Shown here: one piece after another, positions 1 through 12,464 of the stretch
How positions within the stretch are numbered: position 1 is the first letter of the stretch
How the letters are laid out: the number at the start of each line of letters is the position of its first letter
From: Torreya grandis
Taxonomy: Eukaryota > Streptophyta > Pinopsida > Cupressales > Taxaceae
Assembly (NCBI GenBank): GCA_037957365.1
Contig: JARHVA010003635.1
Span: 1,032,501-1,096,500 of the forward strand
Direction of reading: 5' to 3'
Length of the DNA: 64,000 nucleotides
The notes under the pieces: generated by a model
Told to the model about the DNA's origin: nothing
Databases searched by the model: none
The model's input: only the letters and a program-made list of their open reading frames with translations
Made by a program: the position numbers and the translations under genes

Positions 1-634
1 AGCTAAGTAGGAACTATTTAATGACAAAGGCTATCATTAAGAGGTCAAAAATAAGGAAAGGAAGAAAATTTGTTTCAATTAAACACCACACTATATGTCT
101 TGAAAACAAAATATACTCCATTATGAAACCTCTAGCTATGTATTACCCATAATGTAGGTTGAAACATGGCCTCGAAGACTACCCCTTTAGATAGGATAGA
201 TATGTGTGGTATTTATGATGTAAATGACTATAGCACAAAAAAATATATCCTCCTTATTGCCCTTATAAATTACCCAACTAATGGAAGAAATCAATTAAAT
301 ATAAAGAAAAGGAACAATTTTTAGTATAATTAAAATTCAAGTCACTTTATTCTCAGAGATCCTTCTAATCCATGGATGATGCCATGGGATAGAAAAACAC
401 CTCCAAAAACATTGGGATAAATAACTTAGTCTCCATAATACTGAACATCACAACATCCTTAGGTGTCATAACTAAATCAATATTGGGTACCTAAACAAGA
501 ATTTAATCAACAAATAAGGTTTCCACCTTAATTAGTGTTGATGTTTACTCTTACCAACTAGCCTCCATCAATTATACAAGTAACTTGACCTTGGTTACCT
601 ACACAACTAGTATAAAACCTTAAGAAGAGATAAT

Positions 635-676
635 ATTCCCATATCTATGGAAAAATAAATATATAACTATGGGAAT
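635..676. repeat. Short inverted repeat (9-bp arms)
   Basis: ATTCCCATA at 635-643 is the exact reverse complement of TATGGGAAT at 668-676, with a 24-base spacer. No function can be assigned; chance is possible in AT-rich DNA. Confidence 0.4.
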
Positions 677-1179
677 CAATGTTATAAATTGTATTAATGT
701 TCAGTTGCATTCAATAAAAAAGTTGAGTAACCCTTCTCCACTCACCATCATAAATTTTTTTAAGGAAAAAGAAAGTTCAAGCCCTCCTAATGAGAAAGTT
801 AAATAAACATAAACCATTCTAGAGATAAAGGAAGATTAAAATTTTTATATTAAATAATATATTCTAGCTCCACATATGCCCATACTTGTTCTGAAGATTA
901 CTAATTTGGCTCTATAAATACATAGTCTAGTGCTAAATATGTCTAGTCTAGTTTTAGAGATACCTAGTATAGATTTAGAGATGCTTATAACTAAGAAAGA
1001 AACTATAAAAATATTTATATAATGTTACTAAACAACTCATATGGAATTCATGACAAAATTTATGATCACACACCTCTCTAAGAGAGTATTGCTAGCTGGA
1101 CTCAAAATAATCAATAATTTTTTATTTCATCTCCCTATTGTCCACTATCTGATGTGATTTCATTTCATAAGGAGAGTCT

Positions 1180-1183
<4 letters not shown>

Positions 1184-1225
<42 letters not shown>
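1184..1225. repeat. (AT)n microsatellite
   Basis: An uninterrupted run of about 21 AT dinucleotides lying 30 bases outside the Copia LTR end. Confidence 0.95.
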
Positions 1226-1228
<3 letters not shown>

Positions 1229-1249
1229 TCTGTATGTTTCACTCTCATA

Positions 1250-1254
1250 CTTTT
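1250..1254. repeat. Target-site duplication, left copy (Copia)
   Basis: CTTTT directly abuts the LTR start TG at 1255. The far end of the element is followed by CTTTC, so four of five bases agree. This supports the inferred limits of the element, although a T-rich context makes chance agreement more likely. Confidence 0.5.
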
Positions 1255-3700
1255 TGTTTGAATAAAAATCACTAAGAGGGGGGCGAATCAATTTTTGAAA
1301 CTTTCTTTCACATGTACTTTAACATTCCTTGAATCATCAATGCAATACAATGATATAAAAATGCATAAAGGGTCATTTACATGAGCATAACTCAAGAAAA
1401 CACACATATGGATTGGATAATCTTAAGAGGAATAAAACCCACTATGATATCTAAAAATGGACTATATTACTATAAAAAAAAGATCAAATTTGGTTGAGCA
1501 CCAAACCTAATGAAGTTAAGCACCCACTTGACAAGGCTTTAGTAAGAACCTACTTACAAGGAAGTAATAACTCCCTAAGTGACTCGGCACCAACTCAAAC
1601 ACCTAATTAATTTGATCACCAAACCTATATTATATTTCTATGGTCTCATTTCAATACCTCCTTATGTTATCCAAGAAAGATTTTATTTGCTTAAATTGCT
1701 TATATTCAAAAAGGCCTAAACTGCTTGTATATATATTGTATTCATGGTTACACACCACTTAGTCAGCTCCACAACTTAAAAATATTTGGTTGGCCATATA
1801 ATATGTATTATAGCATCCTTTGGACATGATTGGAATGATATTTGGACCCCTTTTGGTCTTTAAAAACTCAATTAGGCCTCATTTCTCCTTTAGGCTTCAT
1901 GAAGACCTACTTGCATTAGGTATATATTTTTATCATCAAATATTGATTATCTTAGGACAAAATGTAATTATCCAAAAAATTAAAACACTTATAAAAATAC
2001 CTATACTAACCTTCATACCATGAAATCTCTTTTAGGGCAAACTACCCTATTAGGCCTGTGTACCTCAAAATTTTGTCTTGAAAAAATGAAGCTTAAACAT
2101 TATTAAGTTATTGAATTTTGAAAAAAATATGTACATAGATTATCCATGACCTCAAGGTCATCACCAAATTCTTGGTAAACTTTCACTCAGTAGATAAAGG
2201 CTAAAGAGCATCTTTGTAACTTACTTAGAACTACCAATTTACTTTAAAGACTAGTCATGGTGACTTAAACCTTAAAACCCTATGTAGACACTTGTCATGA
2301 CTCATGATGCATGTAAATTATCCTATGATATATCCATACCATCATAAAATATAAATATCATATGGTCTAATGTCAAATACTGGTCTTGCATACCAATGTT
2401 TTAACCTTATATCACACAGTCTTATCTGAACTACATAGGTCAATTTTATGAGCAAATTTTTACCATATTTAATGACCTCCATAACTTATTTTAAGCATGA
2501 AAATAAATTAAAATTCATAAATAAACTATTCATGCACTTTTTTTCATTAAACTAACATGCTCAAACCTTCAAATCTATCTTCTCATCTCTGCCTGGGTTT
2601 ATCATTATTCACATCATTAGGTTTGTCTGTAACTGGCTAACTTAGATGACAAATTTAGCACACTTTAAAGGTGAAAAATATCTAAAAATCATAATAGGCA
2701 TGTATTATGAGTCTCTATCTTCTTCTTCCATCTATTTTCTCTTATTGACCAATACAACTTTTGATAACTATAATAATTTTTTGACAAATATGCCTATAAC
2801 TATGCATTTTATCTCTCATCTAAATAACTGCCACCACCTATAGGTGATTGGGATATTTGAATAAACTATCCAATATATTTTATAGGTATTTGAGTCCATT
2901 ATGATCTTATTTGAACAATATCTTTTATATTGGGTCCTTATTAGGGTTTTAGAGAGGTTTAACACAAGGTTTAGTGTTAATGATTGTTCACAAAGGATTT
3001 CCCATTAAATCCAAAAAAAATCATAGAGATATTAGATAATAATCATCCACATATCTCCTTAACTAATTAGGTTACCATGAAAAGTTTACACATTCCAAAA
3101 TACATCTAAAAGTGCTTTTTGGGTCTTGAGACCTCATTCTATGAACTCAAGAAGGCCTAAAACAATGTTTTATGAAATTTACTTCAAACCATGATCTCAA
3201 ATTTTTTGAACATGCCTAAAAAAACTTATCTTACCTATGTCCATGATCAAATATTAAAAATTTACTTAAAATGTGATTTTCATACCTCATTAGGCTAGGT
3301 AAGGTCTAAGAGAGGTCAAGGTGTAAACTTAATCTAAAGGTCCTACCCTTATAGGTTCACCCTGAGACACTAATGAGTGTTCTAATACCTAACATACATT
3401 ATAAAATAATTACATACATGCTTCACATGTTTGTTTTCATTAATTTTATTTAAATACCTCTTCATGTCATGACTAGGCTCATAACTAGGCTTCTTATGTG
3501 ACTTTGACATCAATGATTTATACCTTCATGTAACCATAAGTCATTTGTTTCATTAAAATTATCTTTCATGACAAAATCCTTTAATGACAACAGTCTCTCA
3601 ATGCCTTTTGTCACATCAACACACAAGCAACTAGTCTTAGTCACCTTTGACATCAAACTCATGTAAGATGCACCTTTGACATCACTGACAATACTTAATA
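1255..3700 (-). repeat. Copia 3' LTR
   Basis: This segment is collinear with 8121-9942 and then 16241-16887, with many substitutions but shared phrases throughout. Examples are the block near 1500-1600 matching 8340-8440 and the block near 3290-3360 matching 16480-16550. On the minus strand it starts right after the polypurine tract and ends at the CA complementary to TG at 1255. The G-run at 1275-1284 corresponds to the C-rich segment often found at the 3' end of plant Copia LTRs. The partner LTR has lost that run. Confidence 0.88.
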
Positions 3701-3716
3701 ATCTCCCCCTTTGTCA
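3701..3716 (-). promoter_or_regulatory. Polypurine tract (plus-strand primer) of the Copia element
   Basis: On the minus strand this reads TGACAAAGGGGGAGAT, a classic plant Copia polypurine tract. It lies directly upstream of the 3' LTR. In reverse transcription this RNase H-resistant tract primes second-strand synthesis. It is one of the best preserved parts of the element. Confidence 0.88.
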
Positions 3717-4109
3717 TTGATAACAACCACTCTTAGAAACTTCTCTCAAAAATCAAAATTTCCATCATTGTAAACTTTATCCCCCTTTGATATAAATGGC
3801 ATAGAGATGCCTATAATTTCTTGGATCACACTCCTTTCAATCCAAATGCTCAACACATAGGGCTATGCATTTATGAGCCATCATAAACATATTCCCCCTA
3901 TCTCCATGCATAAATTTTTATCACTACTCAAATAATCTTGGAGATAATGAATGCACTAATTAGTTCCTCTTAAACACTCAACTTACCCAATGACTACCAA
4001 TGATAGAAATTACACCTAATTCCTATCTTAGATGTTCAAATGTTGCCTTTCGATGTGGTTTGATCAAAATTTCTGAAATTTGATCCTCTATAGAAACATA
4101 TTCAAGTTT

Positions 4110-4480
4110 AACACTTTATTCACTTACCTATTCTCTTAGGAAATGATATATAATGGGAATTTTCTTAGTCCTTGAGTGCATGATACGATTATTTGAGACT
4201 CATATGGCACATGTATTGTCATAAGAGATAGGTCTAAGACTATCATACTTCACCTTGTAGTCTTTTAAGTTTTGTCTCATCCATAGGACCTAAGTGAAAC
4301 ATGAAGATACTACAATGTATTCAACCTCACAAGTGGATAATGCCATTGATGGTTGCTTGTTATTTATCCATGAAACTAGGCACTCACCTAAGAAGAAAAC
4401 TCCTCCACTATTACTCTTCCTATCATCTAGACTCCTTTCCTAGTTTACATCTATATAGGCTATCAAATTGAACTTTTTTC
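4110..4480 (-). pseudogene. Copia RNase H domain (decayed)
   Basis: Minus-strand translation gives the typical Copia RNase H run. It has SLDDRKSNSGGVFFLG, then VSWINNKQPSMALST, then CEVEYIVVSS near the middle, and HSRTKKIPIIYHFLRE at the end (family form: HIDIRYHFLRE). RNase H removes the RNA template during reverse transcription. At least three in-frame stops interrupt it. It lies between RT and the polypurine tract, as expected. The identification rests on these motifs; the exact limits are approximate. Confidence 0.87.
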
Positions 4481-4499
4481 TCCTAGGATAACATAACCC

Positions 4500-5525
4500 A
4501 AACTCCATGGTCCCCTTGAGATACCTAAGTATCCTTTTTACCCCTTACAGATGATTTTCCTTTGGGTATGCTTGAAACCTTTCCACAAGACCTAATACTT
4601 GCATAATGTTAGGTCTATAGGTAGTAGTGTAAAATAAACTTCTAATCATCAACCTATATGATGTATAATTTACCCTTGGATATTTATCTTCCTTACTCAA
4701 ATTATACCCTATGATCATAGGTGTGTTAAAAACCTTTTAATCTTCCATCTCAAATTTCTTCAACATCTATCTTATTTACTTGGATTGTGAAATGAATATA
4801 CCATTTTTAGATTGACTGATTTTTAACCCTAGAAATAATGATAGTTATCCTATCATGGACATCACAAAATCCTTCTTCATCACCTTTGCAAAGTATTTAG
4901 TCATGTTCTCATTATTTAGACCAAATATGATGTCATCTACATAGACAAATATAATCAACTCATCATCATCTTCTATCTTTATGTATAAATTACTATCTAT
5001 AACTCCTCTTTTGAATCCTCAATCCAATATATACCTATCCAATCTTGCATGACAATTTCTAGGAGATTTATTTAGACAACAAAGAGCCTTTTTCAATCTA
5101 CAAGCATAGTCCTTATTACCTGATTATGATAACCCTTAGGTTTCTCTATGTACACCTCTTATTCCAAGTTCCCATTCAAAAAGGTAGTTTTGAGATCCAT
5201 CTAATACACCTTAAACCCTTTGAATCTTGTCTATTCTAGAAAAAATATGATGGATTCCAATCTTGACACTAGAGTAAAGGTTTCTTCAAAGTCTACCCTT
5301 TATACTTGGTAATACCCATTACATACCAATTTGGCCTTGTTCCTTGTGACTTATCCATATTCATTTAAATTGTTCCTAAATACCCTTTACTGCCAATGAC
5401 ATTCTTGTCTTTAGGTGTATGAGCTAGTTCCCAAGTTTCATTATTTTCTATTTGGTATAACTACTCATTCATGTAACCTATCCAAAACTTGTCTTTGATT
5501 TCTTCTACAAAGTTCTTAGGTCCAA
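4500..5525 (-). pseudogene. Copia reverse transcriptase (decayed)
   Basis: The start is visible as KDKFWIGYMNE and NETWELAHTPKDKNVIGSK (family: W..AM..EL..I..N.TWELV). The catalytic box reads YVDDIIFG near 4930-4950, so both active-site aspartates survive. The following segment (KNGIFISQSK) matches the connection region towards RNase H. Several stops and at least one frame change break the frame between 4960 and 5450. RT copies the element RNA into DNA. The downstream order RT then RNase H then polypurine tract is canonical. Confidence 0.88.
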
Positions 5526-5949
5526 TCTTTGACAATATATCAACATTATCTTGATTTAGGTTATTTACTGGTACTCTTGTTGTTTTCATACTTGCATCCT
5601 TATTATCAATGATTTATGATTCATGATGATCTCTTTTAATCTAAATTGAGGGGCCTTTTGATTCTTGTCTTTCCTCAACTTATATTTATTCCTCATCAAT
5701 CTATATTATTTACTCGTCATTCTTGATGTCCAAATTATTTGATGTATCCTTTAACTATGAGTGTGATTTATTTATCTCATCAATCTTAACATTGGTGCCT
5801 TATACTATATTATACAACCTCTTGTTATAAAATCTATAGGTTGAGGTTACTAATGAATACCCAGATAATATACCTTCATCATATCTAGATTCAAAATTAC
5901 CTGAATCTTCCTAATCTCTTTTGATGAATCATTTACTTATAAAATCTCT

Positions 5950-6625
5950 AAAGTGTTACACATTAGCAAATTTACCTTTCCATAGTTCATAAGGGGTCTT
6001 GTTACCATTAGTTCTTATTTATCCTCTATTCAAGATGTAAACTATAGTGTTCATTTCCTCTCTCTAGTATACATCAAATAATCTAGACTCATTTATCATA
6101 GTTCTTTCCATCTCTTGAATTGTCCTATTCTTTCTTTTAACTACCCCATCCTGCTAAGGTGTCTTAGTTGTTAATAACTATCTCCTTATTCCATGAAACT
6201 CACATAAGTAATAAAACTCATTGGAACAAAACTATCCTCCTCTTTTAGATCTTAGGCACTTAATCTTCTCATTCTCAATAAGATCTTTAAATGCCTTGAA
6301 ATTGTTAAGACCTTCTAACTTTTCTTTTAAGAATGCTACCAAGTTATTCTTGTGTAGTCATCTATGAGTAATATGGAGTAGCTATCTCTTGGAATACTTT
6401 GAATTCTTGTAGGCACACAAATATTAGTATGTATTAACTCTAAAGGTTTTGTACTAGAGTAATCCTTGGACTTGAACCTTTTTTTAGTCTGCTTACCATC
6501 ATAACATTCCTTGCAAAGTATGTTTGTTAGTTTGGTGATCTTAGGCATGTTGTTCATAGACTTATTAGTGATTATCTTGCCCAAATTGCTAAATTTTAGG
6601 TGGAATAACCTTATATACCACAACC
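5950..6625 (-). pseudogene. Copia integrase, catalytic residues lost
   Basis: A 95-codon open stretch at 6336-6623 covers the zinc-binding region (HLKFSNLGKI ... CKECYDGKQ) and the start of the core (LELIHTNICVPTR ... LLIDDYTRITW). The core continues as IKCLRSKRGG, TPQQDGVVKRKNRTIQEM and RTNGNKTPYELWKGK. All three DDE positions are changed: HTD reads HTN, RSD reads RSK, and VVERKNR reads VVKRKNR. Integrase inserts the cDNA into host DNA; this copy could not. At least two stops and one frameshift add to the decay. Confidence 0.9.
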
Positions 6626-6650
6626 AAATTTAATCCATATTTCTCATAAA

Positions 6651-7010
6651 TCATTTCTCATTCTTGATATCATTCAAGAAATTATTATTCTTAGTCCTCT
6701 TAGTATTGGCAATTAGCCTTCCCGATTTGGATTTCCTTATATCACAACCTCTATCATGAAAAGTTAGTGCGTGTCCTTGGTTGTGAATTTGAATTAAAAT
6801 AAGTAGGTTATATTTCAAACCTTTCACATACAACACATTATCTATCTTGGTCTTCACATTGTCCAAAATCAAGATACCCTTGATAACTATATTAGAAATT
6901 GTGTTATCTCTAAACCTCATTTTTTGCAAAATTCTTATTTAATAAGATGAACTTACTCGTCTCTTCTCATTTGAATTGAGAAACCACTATCTATATATCA
7001 TTTCATGCCT
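6651..7010 (-). pseudogene. Copia protease end and GAG-pre-integrase domain
   Basis: The protease remnant is YIDSG near 6983-6996 followed by a degenerate stretch (family: W..DSGCS.HMTG). The 92-codon open stretch 6651-6929 is the GAG-pre-integrase domain: DNVKTKIDNVLYVKGLKYN, then LTFHDRGCDIRKSKSGRLIA. The first matches the family form very closely. This domain joins protease and integrase in Copia polyproteins. It is bordered downstream by the integrase zinc-binding region, which confirms orientation. Confidence 0.88.
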
Positions 7011-7029
7011 TTGTATTTAATGTTAAAGG

Positions 7030-8050
7030 TACTTTGAGCTAGCATATATTCTCTATCTTTAGTCTTTTCTTCCTCCTTCACCTTGTCCATAGGGTATAGC
7101 TTCTTGATCCACTTCTTAATGGTATGATTGTATACTCTTTTGTTATTGAATGACCTTCCTCATATGCATTATATTTCAGTCCCTTGTAATATGTCCTCTT
7201 TGAGCATAATTATATCATAGTATTCTACTTCTAATTTTTTTATGGATATTCACCCTATTCCTCCATGAGGAATTGATTCTTGCATAGTGTTTATAATACA
7301 TAACTTTCTGTCCATATTGATTACATGAGAAATAGTAAACATTAAATGAATTTACATACCTTGTTTATTTTATTTTTAATGATACAAATCTACCTTTATT
7401 GTCTCTTAAGGGATTCAAGTTCTTCTTCACTTATTTATGATCAACTTGAGTCTTAGATTTGAGAGATTCTACATAGATCTTTGAGGTCTGACTCTCCTTG
7501 TTTTTTTGGTCTTCTTTGAACCTAAGACCTTTATTTTCATGTGGATATCTTTGAATACTCAAAATATCACAAAGAATTTCAGTACTCTAACTTCTTTCCT
7601 AGAATTCTAATGGAATTTACCACTTCATCTACTCTTAACAAAAAAAATGCAATGTTTTATTCTTCCTTAATTATCAGACTCTCAAACTACCTTTGATGGG
7701 TCAACAACTTTGTCTAATTAACTTTGGTGTTTCATTCATACATGGTCTAAAACTTTTCCTAAATTAATTTTTCCATGTCATAATGCATTAAATTTACAAA
7801 TTATACCTCTAAAATACCACACATGATGGCATTTATTTCCTTAGAGTTGTTCTCACTTGCCTTCTTTCCTTATACATCAATTGGTTGTGTAGAAGGTGGA
7901 GTAAACCCATCAACAATAGATTATCATATGTCATATCCTAAATAAATTAGGTAGATATTCATTATTATTATCTAAAATTCATAGTTAGTCCCATTAAAGA
8001 GAGAATCATTATTGGTTGAGAAACCTCCTTGTACTTGATGACTTTACATG
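7030..8050 (-). pseudogene. Copia Gag (decayed)
   Basis: The N-terminal part near 7750-8045 translates in pieces to the UBN2/Copia Gag pattern. It reads FSL*WD..L.ILDNNNEYL, then W.V.STFYTTN. and ..ASENNSKEINAIMCGILE, which correspond to family FNG.NY..W...M..YL and ..K.A..AI...L. The order is right: it follows the primer site and precedes protease. The zinc-knuckle region expected near 7100-7250 is too eroded to name with confidence. Many stops and frame changes are present. Gag would form the particle that packages element RNA. Confidence 0.7.
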
Positions 8051-8101
8051 CTTGTGTTTCTAGGATCTCCTTCAAGTTATTTAAGCCTACTTTATAGGAC
8101 T

Positions 8102-8120
8102 AGAATATAATATCAATTAT
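8102..8120 (-). promoter_or_regulatory. Decayed primer-binding site of the Copia element
   Basis: The minus strand just inside the 5' LTR reads TTGATATTATATTCT, which aligns with the usual plant Copia site TTGGTATCAGAGC (initiator tRNA-Met) after several changes. Position fits exactly; sequence identity is weak, so this is inference from location plus partial match. Confidence 0.5.
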
Positions 8121-9942
8121 TGTAATTAAAAAAAATAATATGGTGTAATAAATGTTTAAAACTTTATTTCACGTGTACTTTAACATCCATTGAGTCATAA
8201 AAGCAATACAAAGATATAACAATTCATAAAGAGTCATTCACATGAGTATAACACAAGAAAACACACATATGAGTATGAAACCCTCAAGGTATCTAAAAAT
8301 TTAATATATTACTACTATAAAATATCAAATTATATTGAGCACCAATTTGACTTTGAGCACCAACCCCAATGAAGTCAAACACCCACTTGACTAGGTTTTA
8401 GTAAGAACCTACTTGCAAGGAAGAATCAAATCCCTAAGTGACTCAGTACCAACCTATAAACCTAATTAATTTTATCACCACACCAAAAATATTATATTAT
8501 GGTCTCATTTAAAGACGTCCTTCTCTCTAAGCAAAATTTTAATCACTTTAATTGCTTATATTCAAACATGCATAAACTACCTTGTATATATACTATAATC
8601 ATGGTTACACAACATCAACCTCTTAGTATAGCCATTTAATAGGTATTATAAAATATTTTGGACATGATTAAAATGATCTTTGGACCCATTTTAGTCTAAA
8701 ATAACTCAATTAGGCATCATTTCTCTTTTAGGCCTCATGGAGATTTAATAGCATTAGATTTGTCTTCTTAGCATCAAAGCTTGATTCTCTTGGGCTCAAA
8801 TGACTTTATACAACAATTGAAAACCATTAAAATAATTATAAAAATACCTATAATTATATCCTTCATGATTTATTAGACATGTGTCTTTTTTTCATACCAT
8901 AAAACTCTTTTACGACAAACTGCCCTATTAGGCCTATTTACCTCAAAAGTTTATCTTGTAAAAATGAAGCTCAAACATCCTTAAGATATTGAATTATAAT
9001 AAAAAAATATATGTATATAGAATATCCATGACCTTAGGGTCATCACCAATTTATTGGTACACTTTTACTTTAGAGATGAAGTCTCAAGAACATCTATGCA
9101 ACTTACTCACTTAGAACTACCAATTTACCTCAAAGATCAGTCATGGTGATTTAGACCTCCAACACCTATTTAGACACTTGGCATGACTCCTAATGCATGT
9201 AAGCTATCTTAAAAAAATTATATATATACCATACTTAGATATAAATATCATATGGTATAATGGAAAATATTGGTGTATTGGTCTTATAGACCAATTTCTT
9301 GACCTTATATCACACAATCTTATCTAATTTAGACAGGTCATTTTGTCAGCAACTTTTTACCATATTCACTAACTTACAAATTTTTTTCAAGAATTAAAAT
9401 GACCTAAAATTCAGAAATAAACTCTTAATGAACTTGGCTACATCAAAATGACATGCTCAGACCCTCAAATCCATCTTCTCATCTTTACATGGGTTTATCA
9501 TTGTTCACATCATTAGATCTGTTTATGCTTGCCTAACTTGGATGACCAATTTAGCACACTTGAAGGGTGGAACCTATATAAAAACCATCATAATAATGTA
9601 TTATGATTCTATATCTTATTCTTCCATCCATTTTATATTCTTGACCAATACAAATTTTGAATGTTACAATAATTTCTTAATAAATAAGCTTATACTTTTG
9701 TATTTTCTCTCTCATCTGACTAACCACCACCACCTAGAGGTACTTAGGAGAGTTTCCTACACTATACAATATATTTTCTAGGAAATTGAATCTATTATGA
9801 TCTAATTTGAATAATATCTTTCACATTGGGTCCTTATTGAGGTTGTAGAGAGGTTGAACATAGGTTTTGGTGTTAACGATTGTTCATAAAGGATTGAACC
9901 TTAAATCCAAAACCAATTCTTGTTGATCTTAGCTAGGACCCT
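8121..9942 (-). repeat. Copia 5' LTR, internal-side part
   Basis: This part is collinear with 1255-3005 of the 3' LTR. It is cut at 9942, where the E1 insertion begins after the target bases ACCCT. The rest of the LTR resumes at 16241. Small ORFs such as 9542-9781 have counterparts at the same place in the other LTR (2646-2843). They reflect LTR duplication rather than coding function. Confidence 0.87.
9938..9942. repeat. E1 target-site duplication, left copy
   Basis: ACCCT here is repeated exactly at 16236-16240 on the other side of E1. Confidence 0.85.
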
Positions 9943-12462
9943 ATTGTCAATCAAACCCTCACCTTTATGAAGGTAGTTTTAGGCCTTCAAATTCTACTAA
10001 AACTTGGAAATAATCCTAGGTTGTGGGTGACCTAATTAGTGGATTGAGTCTCTAGATCTAAGGACTAGCTCCCTTTAGTGTATCAATTATGATCTTAATA
10101 CTCTACACTATAATCTAGATAGGAAAAGGGAGAAATAAAACTTGACAGAAAATCCTACCTAATTATGGTGATAAACCTAAATGATTAGTTTATTTACTCA
10201 ATTAGAGATCCTAAAAAACACTAATTTAGATAATAGAAAGGCTAAAATTTTAACTCCAATTGACCAATATGCATAAGTATTTCACAAAAAGGTTTGATCT
10301 AGTAACTAAAACTTGAGGGAAATGAAAGAATAGAATTGATTTAAGGTACTAATTAGCCACTTTCATCCACTAAAATTCTAGCCAAAACACACATAAACAT
10401 ATAGCATGACCTGCATAATTTGACTAGCTAGTAACTAGGTAAGAATCAAGACTTGGAAAGGAAGAAAACTCTATCACTTATGCAAATCAATGACAAAATA
10501 CACTATACCATCTTGCTAAAAATTGAAAATAATAGTCCTATTAATCTAAAAAAGGTTACAGCTTAGTCTTTGTCATAATTGTGTTTTTCCAAATGAGGGA
10601 TACAATTCAAGGCTAAAAAGCTGACTTATATAGAAAAATACATAACCAAGAGGTTGGCATTGAAAATATAATAAGAAGATAACTATTTCATTAGACCAAG
10701 TCCTACATGAAAATCCTTTGGCACTGAAAAATAGACAGTGGTCTCAAGCTTGGACTAATCTACCTCATGCATGATATCCATGCCCACTTCCACAAATGGA
10801 ACTCTTCTTAAGCTATTGGAATATTTGAAAGGCTTCTCTTTGTATGAAAATAATGTTAATATTGAAATTATAATTCTATTTGAATTGTTGGAATGTTTTA
10901 AAACCTTGGAACCAACAAGAGTGTATGCACATAAATCATGTTAAGCTCTCCAACATTAAACAACTTGAGTCCATGAAAATGAGTCTCCATCTATAGAACT
11001 ATAGGTGTCATGCTGAAATGGTTACACCTAGATGTGTCTAATCCTTCTTGGACCAATTTTCATGAAGAACCCATTTAATCTATCTATATTCATTGTTGAC
11101 ATCTCTCACTTTATATGAATCTTTATTACTATGCATGTTCATTAGCCATTTGTCTATATCTTTTCCCCCTTGCATGTATTTATCTCAAGTTTAGTCTTGT
11201 GGGCCTTTTCATCTCCTTTATTTGTCTTTTTTCATTGGCCTTCAGAATTCTATCAAGTCATTTTCCCACAAATTTTCCTCCTGAAAGAATTCCTTGTCTT
11301 TGTGTTTTTTGTCACTTCATTTTCCCATAGACAAATTATCCACAAGAATTGTCCCTCCCATATATGCTTGTAAGGATCTTTGTATTTTCCTTCAGACAAA
11401 AAGTTTGAAATAATTACTTCCTTAGCTTTTTTCCTCAAACAAAAAGTCCAAGACTTTCCTCTTTGGGTTTTTCCTTTCCTTGTAGTAACTTTCTCAAAGG
11501 TTACATACCCTTCAATATTCCTACAATGAACCTTCCCAAAGGGAACATACCCTTCAATATTTTTGTAATGACCTTTTGGAAATGAATGACCCTTTGGCAT
11601 TGCCTTTAAAGTTTTTGAAGTGAACCTTCTCGAAGAGCACATACCCTTTGGCATTGTTACTAGTTACTTTCCCATAGGGAAAGTTCCCTTCGACTCTTCA
11701 AAACTGACCCTTCAACAAAATTTATTTGGTGACCTGCCCTTCAAACTTTTATTTATGCACCATCCTGAAAGACAACCCGTCAACATATTTGTGATGAACT
11801 TTATCAAAGCTTTGGTACCCTTCAAGATTTTTTTAATGTCCCTCAACCATTTTTAAATGTCACTTTCCCAAAGGGCACATACCCTTCAGGTTTTTTTGTT
11901 TTAAACCTTCTTAAAGGGTTGGTACCCTTCATGATTTTTTTAAATGAACTATTTCCTTTCTTTTAGAAAAAAATTTCAAAGGAATTAAACCTTTTGGAGC
12001 TTTTCAAATTGCCTTTCAAGATCCTATGAATGGTCCTTTTCCCCTTTTAAAATGTCTTTTGGCTTTCATGTAATGGAAAATTCCTTTGGATAAATTTTCC
12101 AAATGAAATTTCCCTCTAGACTTTGACAAAATGGACCTTTCATATGCGAAAAACCCTTCAAGCTTCCCAAGTGACCTTTTAGAAGAGTGAAATAGACCTT
12201 TGTATTTTTTGAATTTGTCCCATTACCTTTTAGATTTATTAAAACTATCCTTTCCCAAAAAAATTTAAAATCCCTTCATATTTTTGCAATGAACTTTGGA
12301 ACTTTTGGAAAATACCCCTCAAAATTTCTTCAAAAAAATTGGCAAGGTCTTTAGAAAAACTACAAATGATAACCTCTGAGACTTAAACAAAAAGCATGAT
12401 TATGCAAAATTTTGAATAGTAGAGGTTACAATTTTGACTTGTGGGATCAAAATTGTCAACAT
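9943..12462 (-). repeat. E1 left (3') LTR
   Basis: Begins ATTGTCAATC and ends GTCAACAT, matching the outer ends of the element. It carries the LTR block shared by the whole family at about 10021-10090 and a degenerate tandem array at about 11460-12340. The 133-codon frame at 11253-11654 on the minus strand lies over this array. Confidence 0.85.
11460..12340. repeat. Degenerate ~42-bp tandem array inside E1 left LTR
   Basis: Units are built around CCCAAAGGG, then CATACCCTTCAATATTTTTG and TAATGAAC. Several units recur about 41-43 bases apart (for example from about 11490, 11532, 11627 and 11865), with partial and shorter units between. The same array stands in the right LTR, so it predates insertion. 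Each unit contains small complementary arms (AAGGG / CCCTT). Confidence 0.75.
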
Positions 12463-12464
12463 TT

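Larger units (their letters stand above)
1..1254. other. Unclassified AT-rich flank, no gene recognised
   Basis: No reading frame of useful length and no retroelement domain was recognised on either strand. Short translated stretches are broken by stops every few codons. The segment holds a 9-bp inverted repeat near 635-676 and ends in an (AT)n tract and a short T run directly against the Copia LTR. It may be part of an older transposon whose ends lie outside the window. Confidence 0.5.

Noticed and set aside
2646..2843. 65-codon frame MTNLAHFKG..., with a similar frame at 9542-9781
   Set aside because: Equivalent positions of the two Copia LTRs; duplication of non-coding DNA is the simpler explanation.
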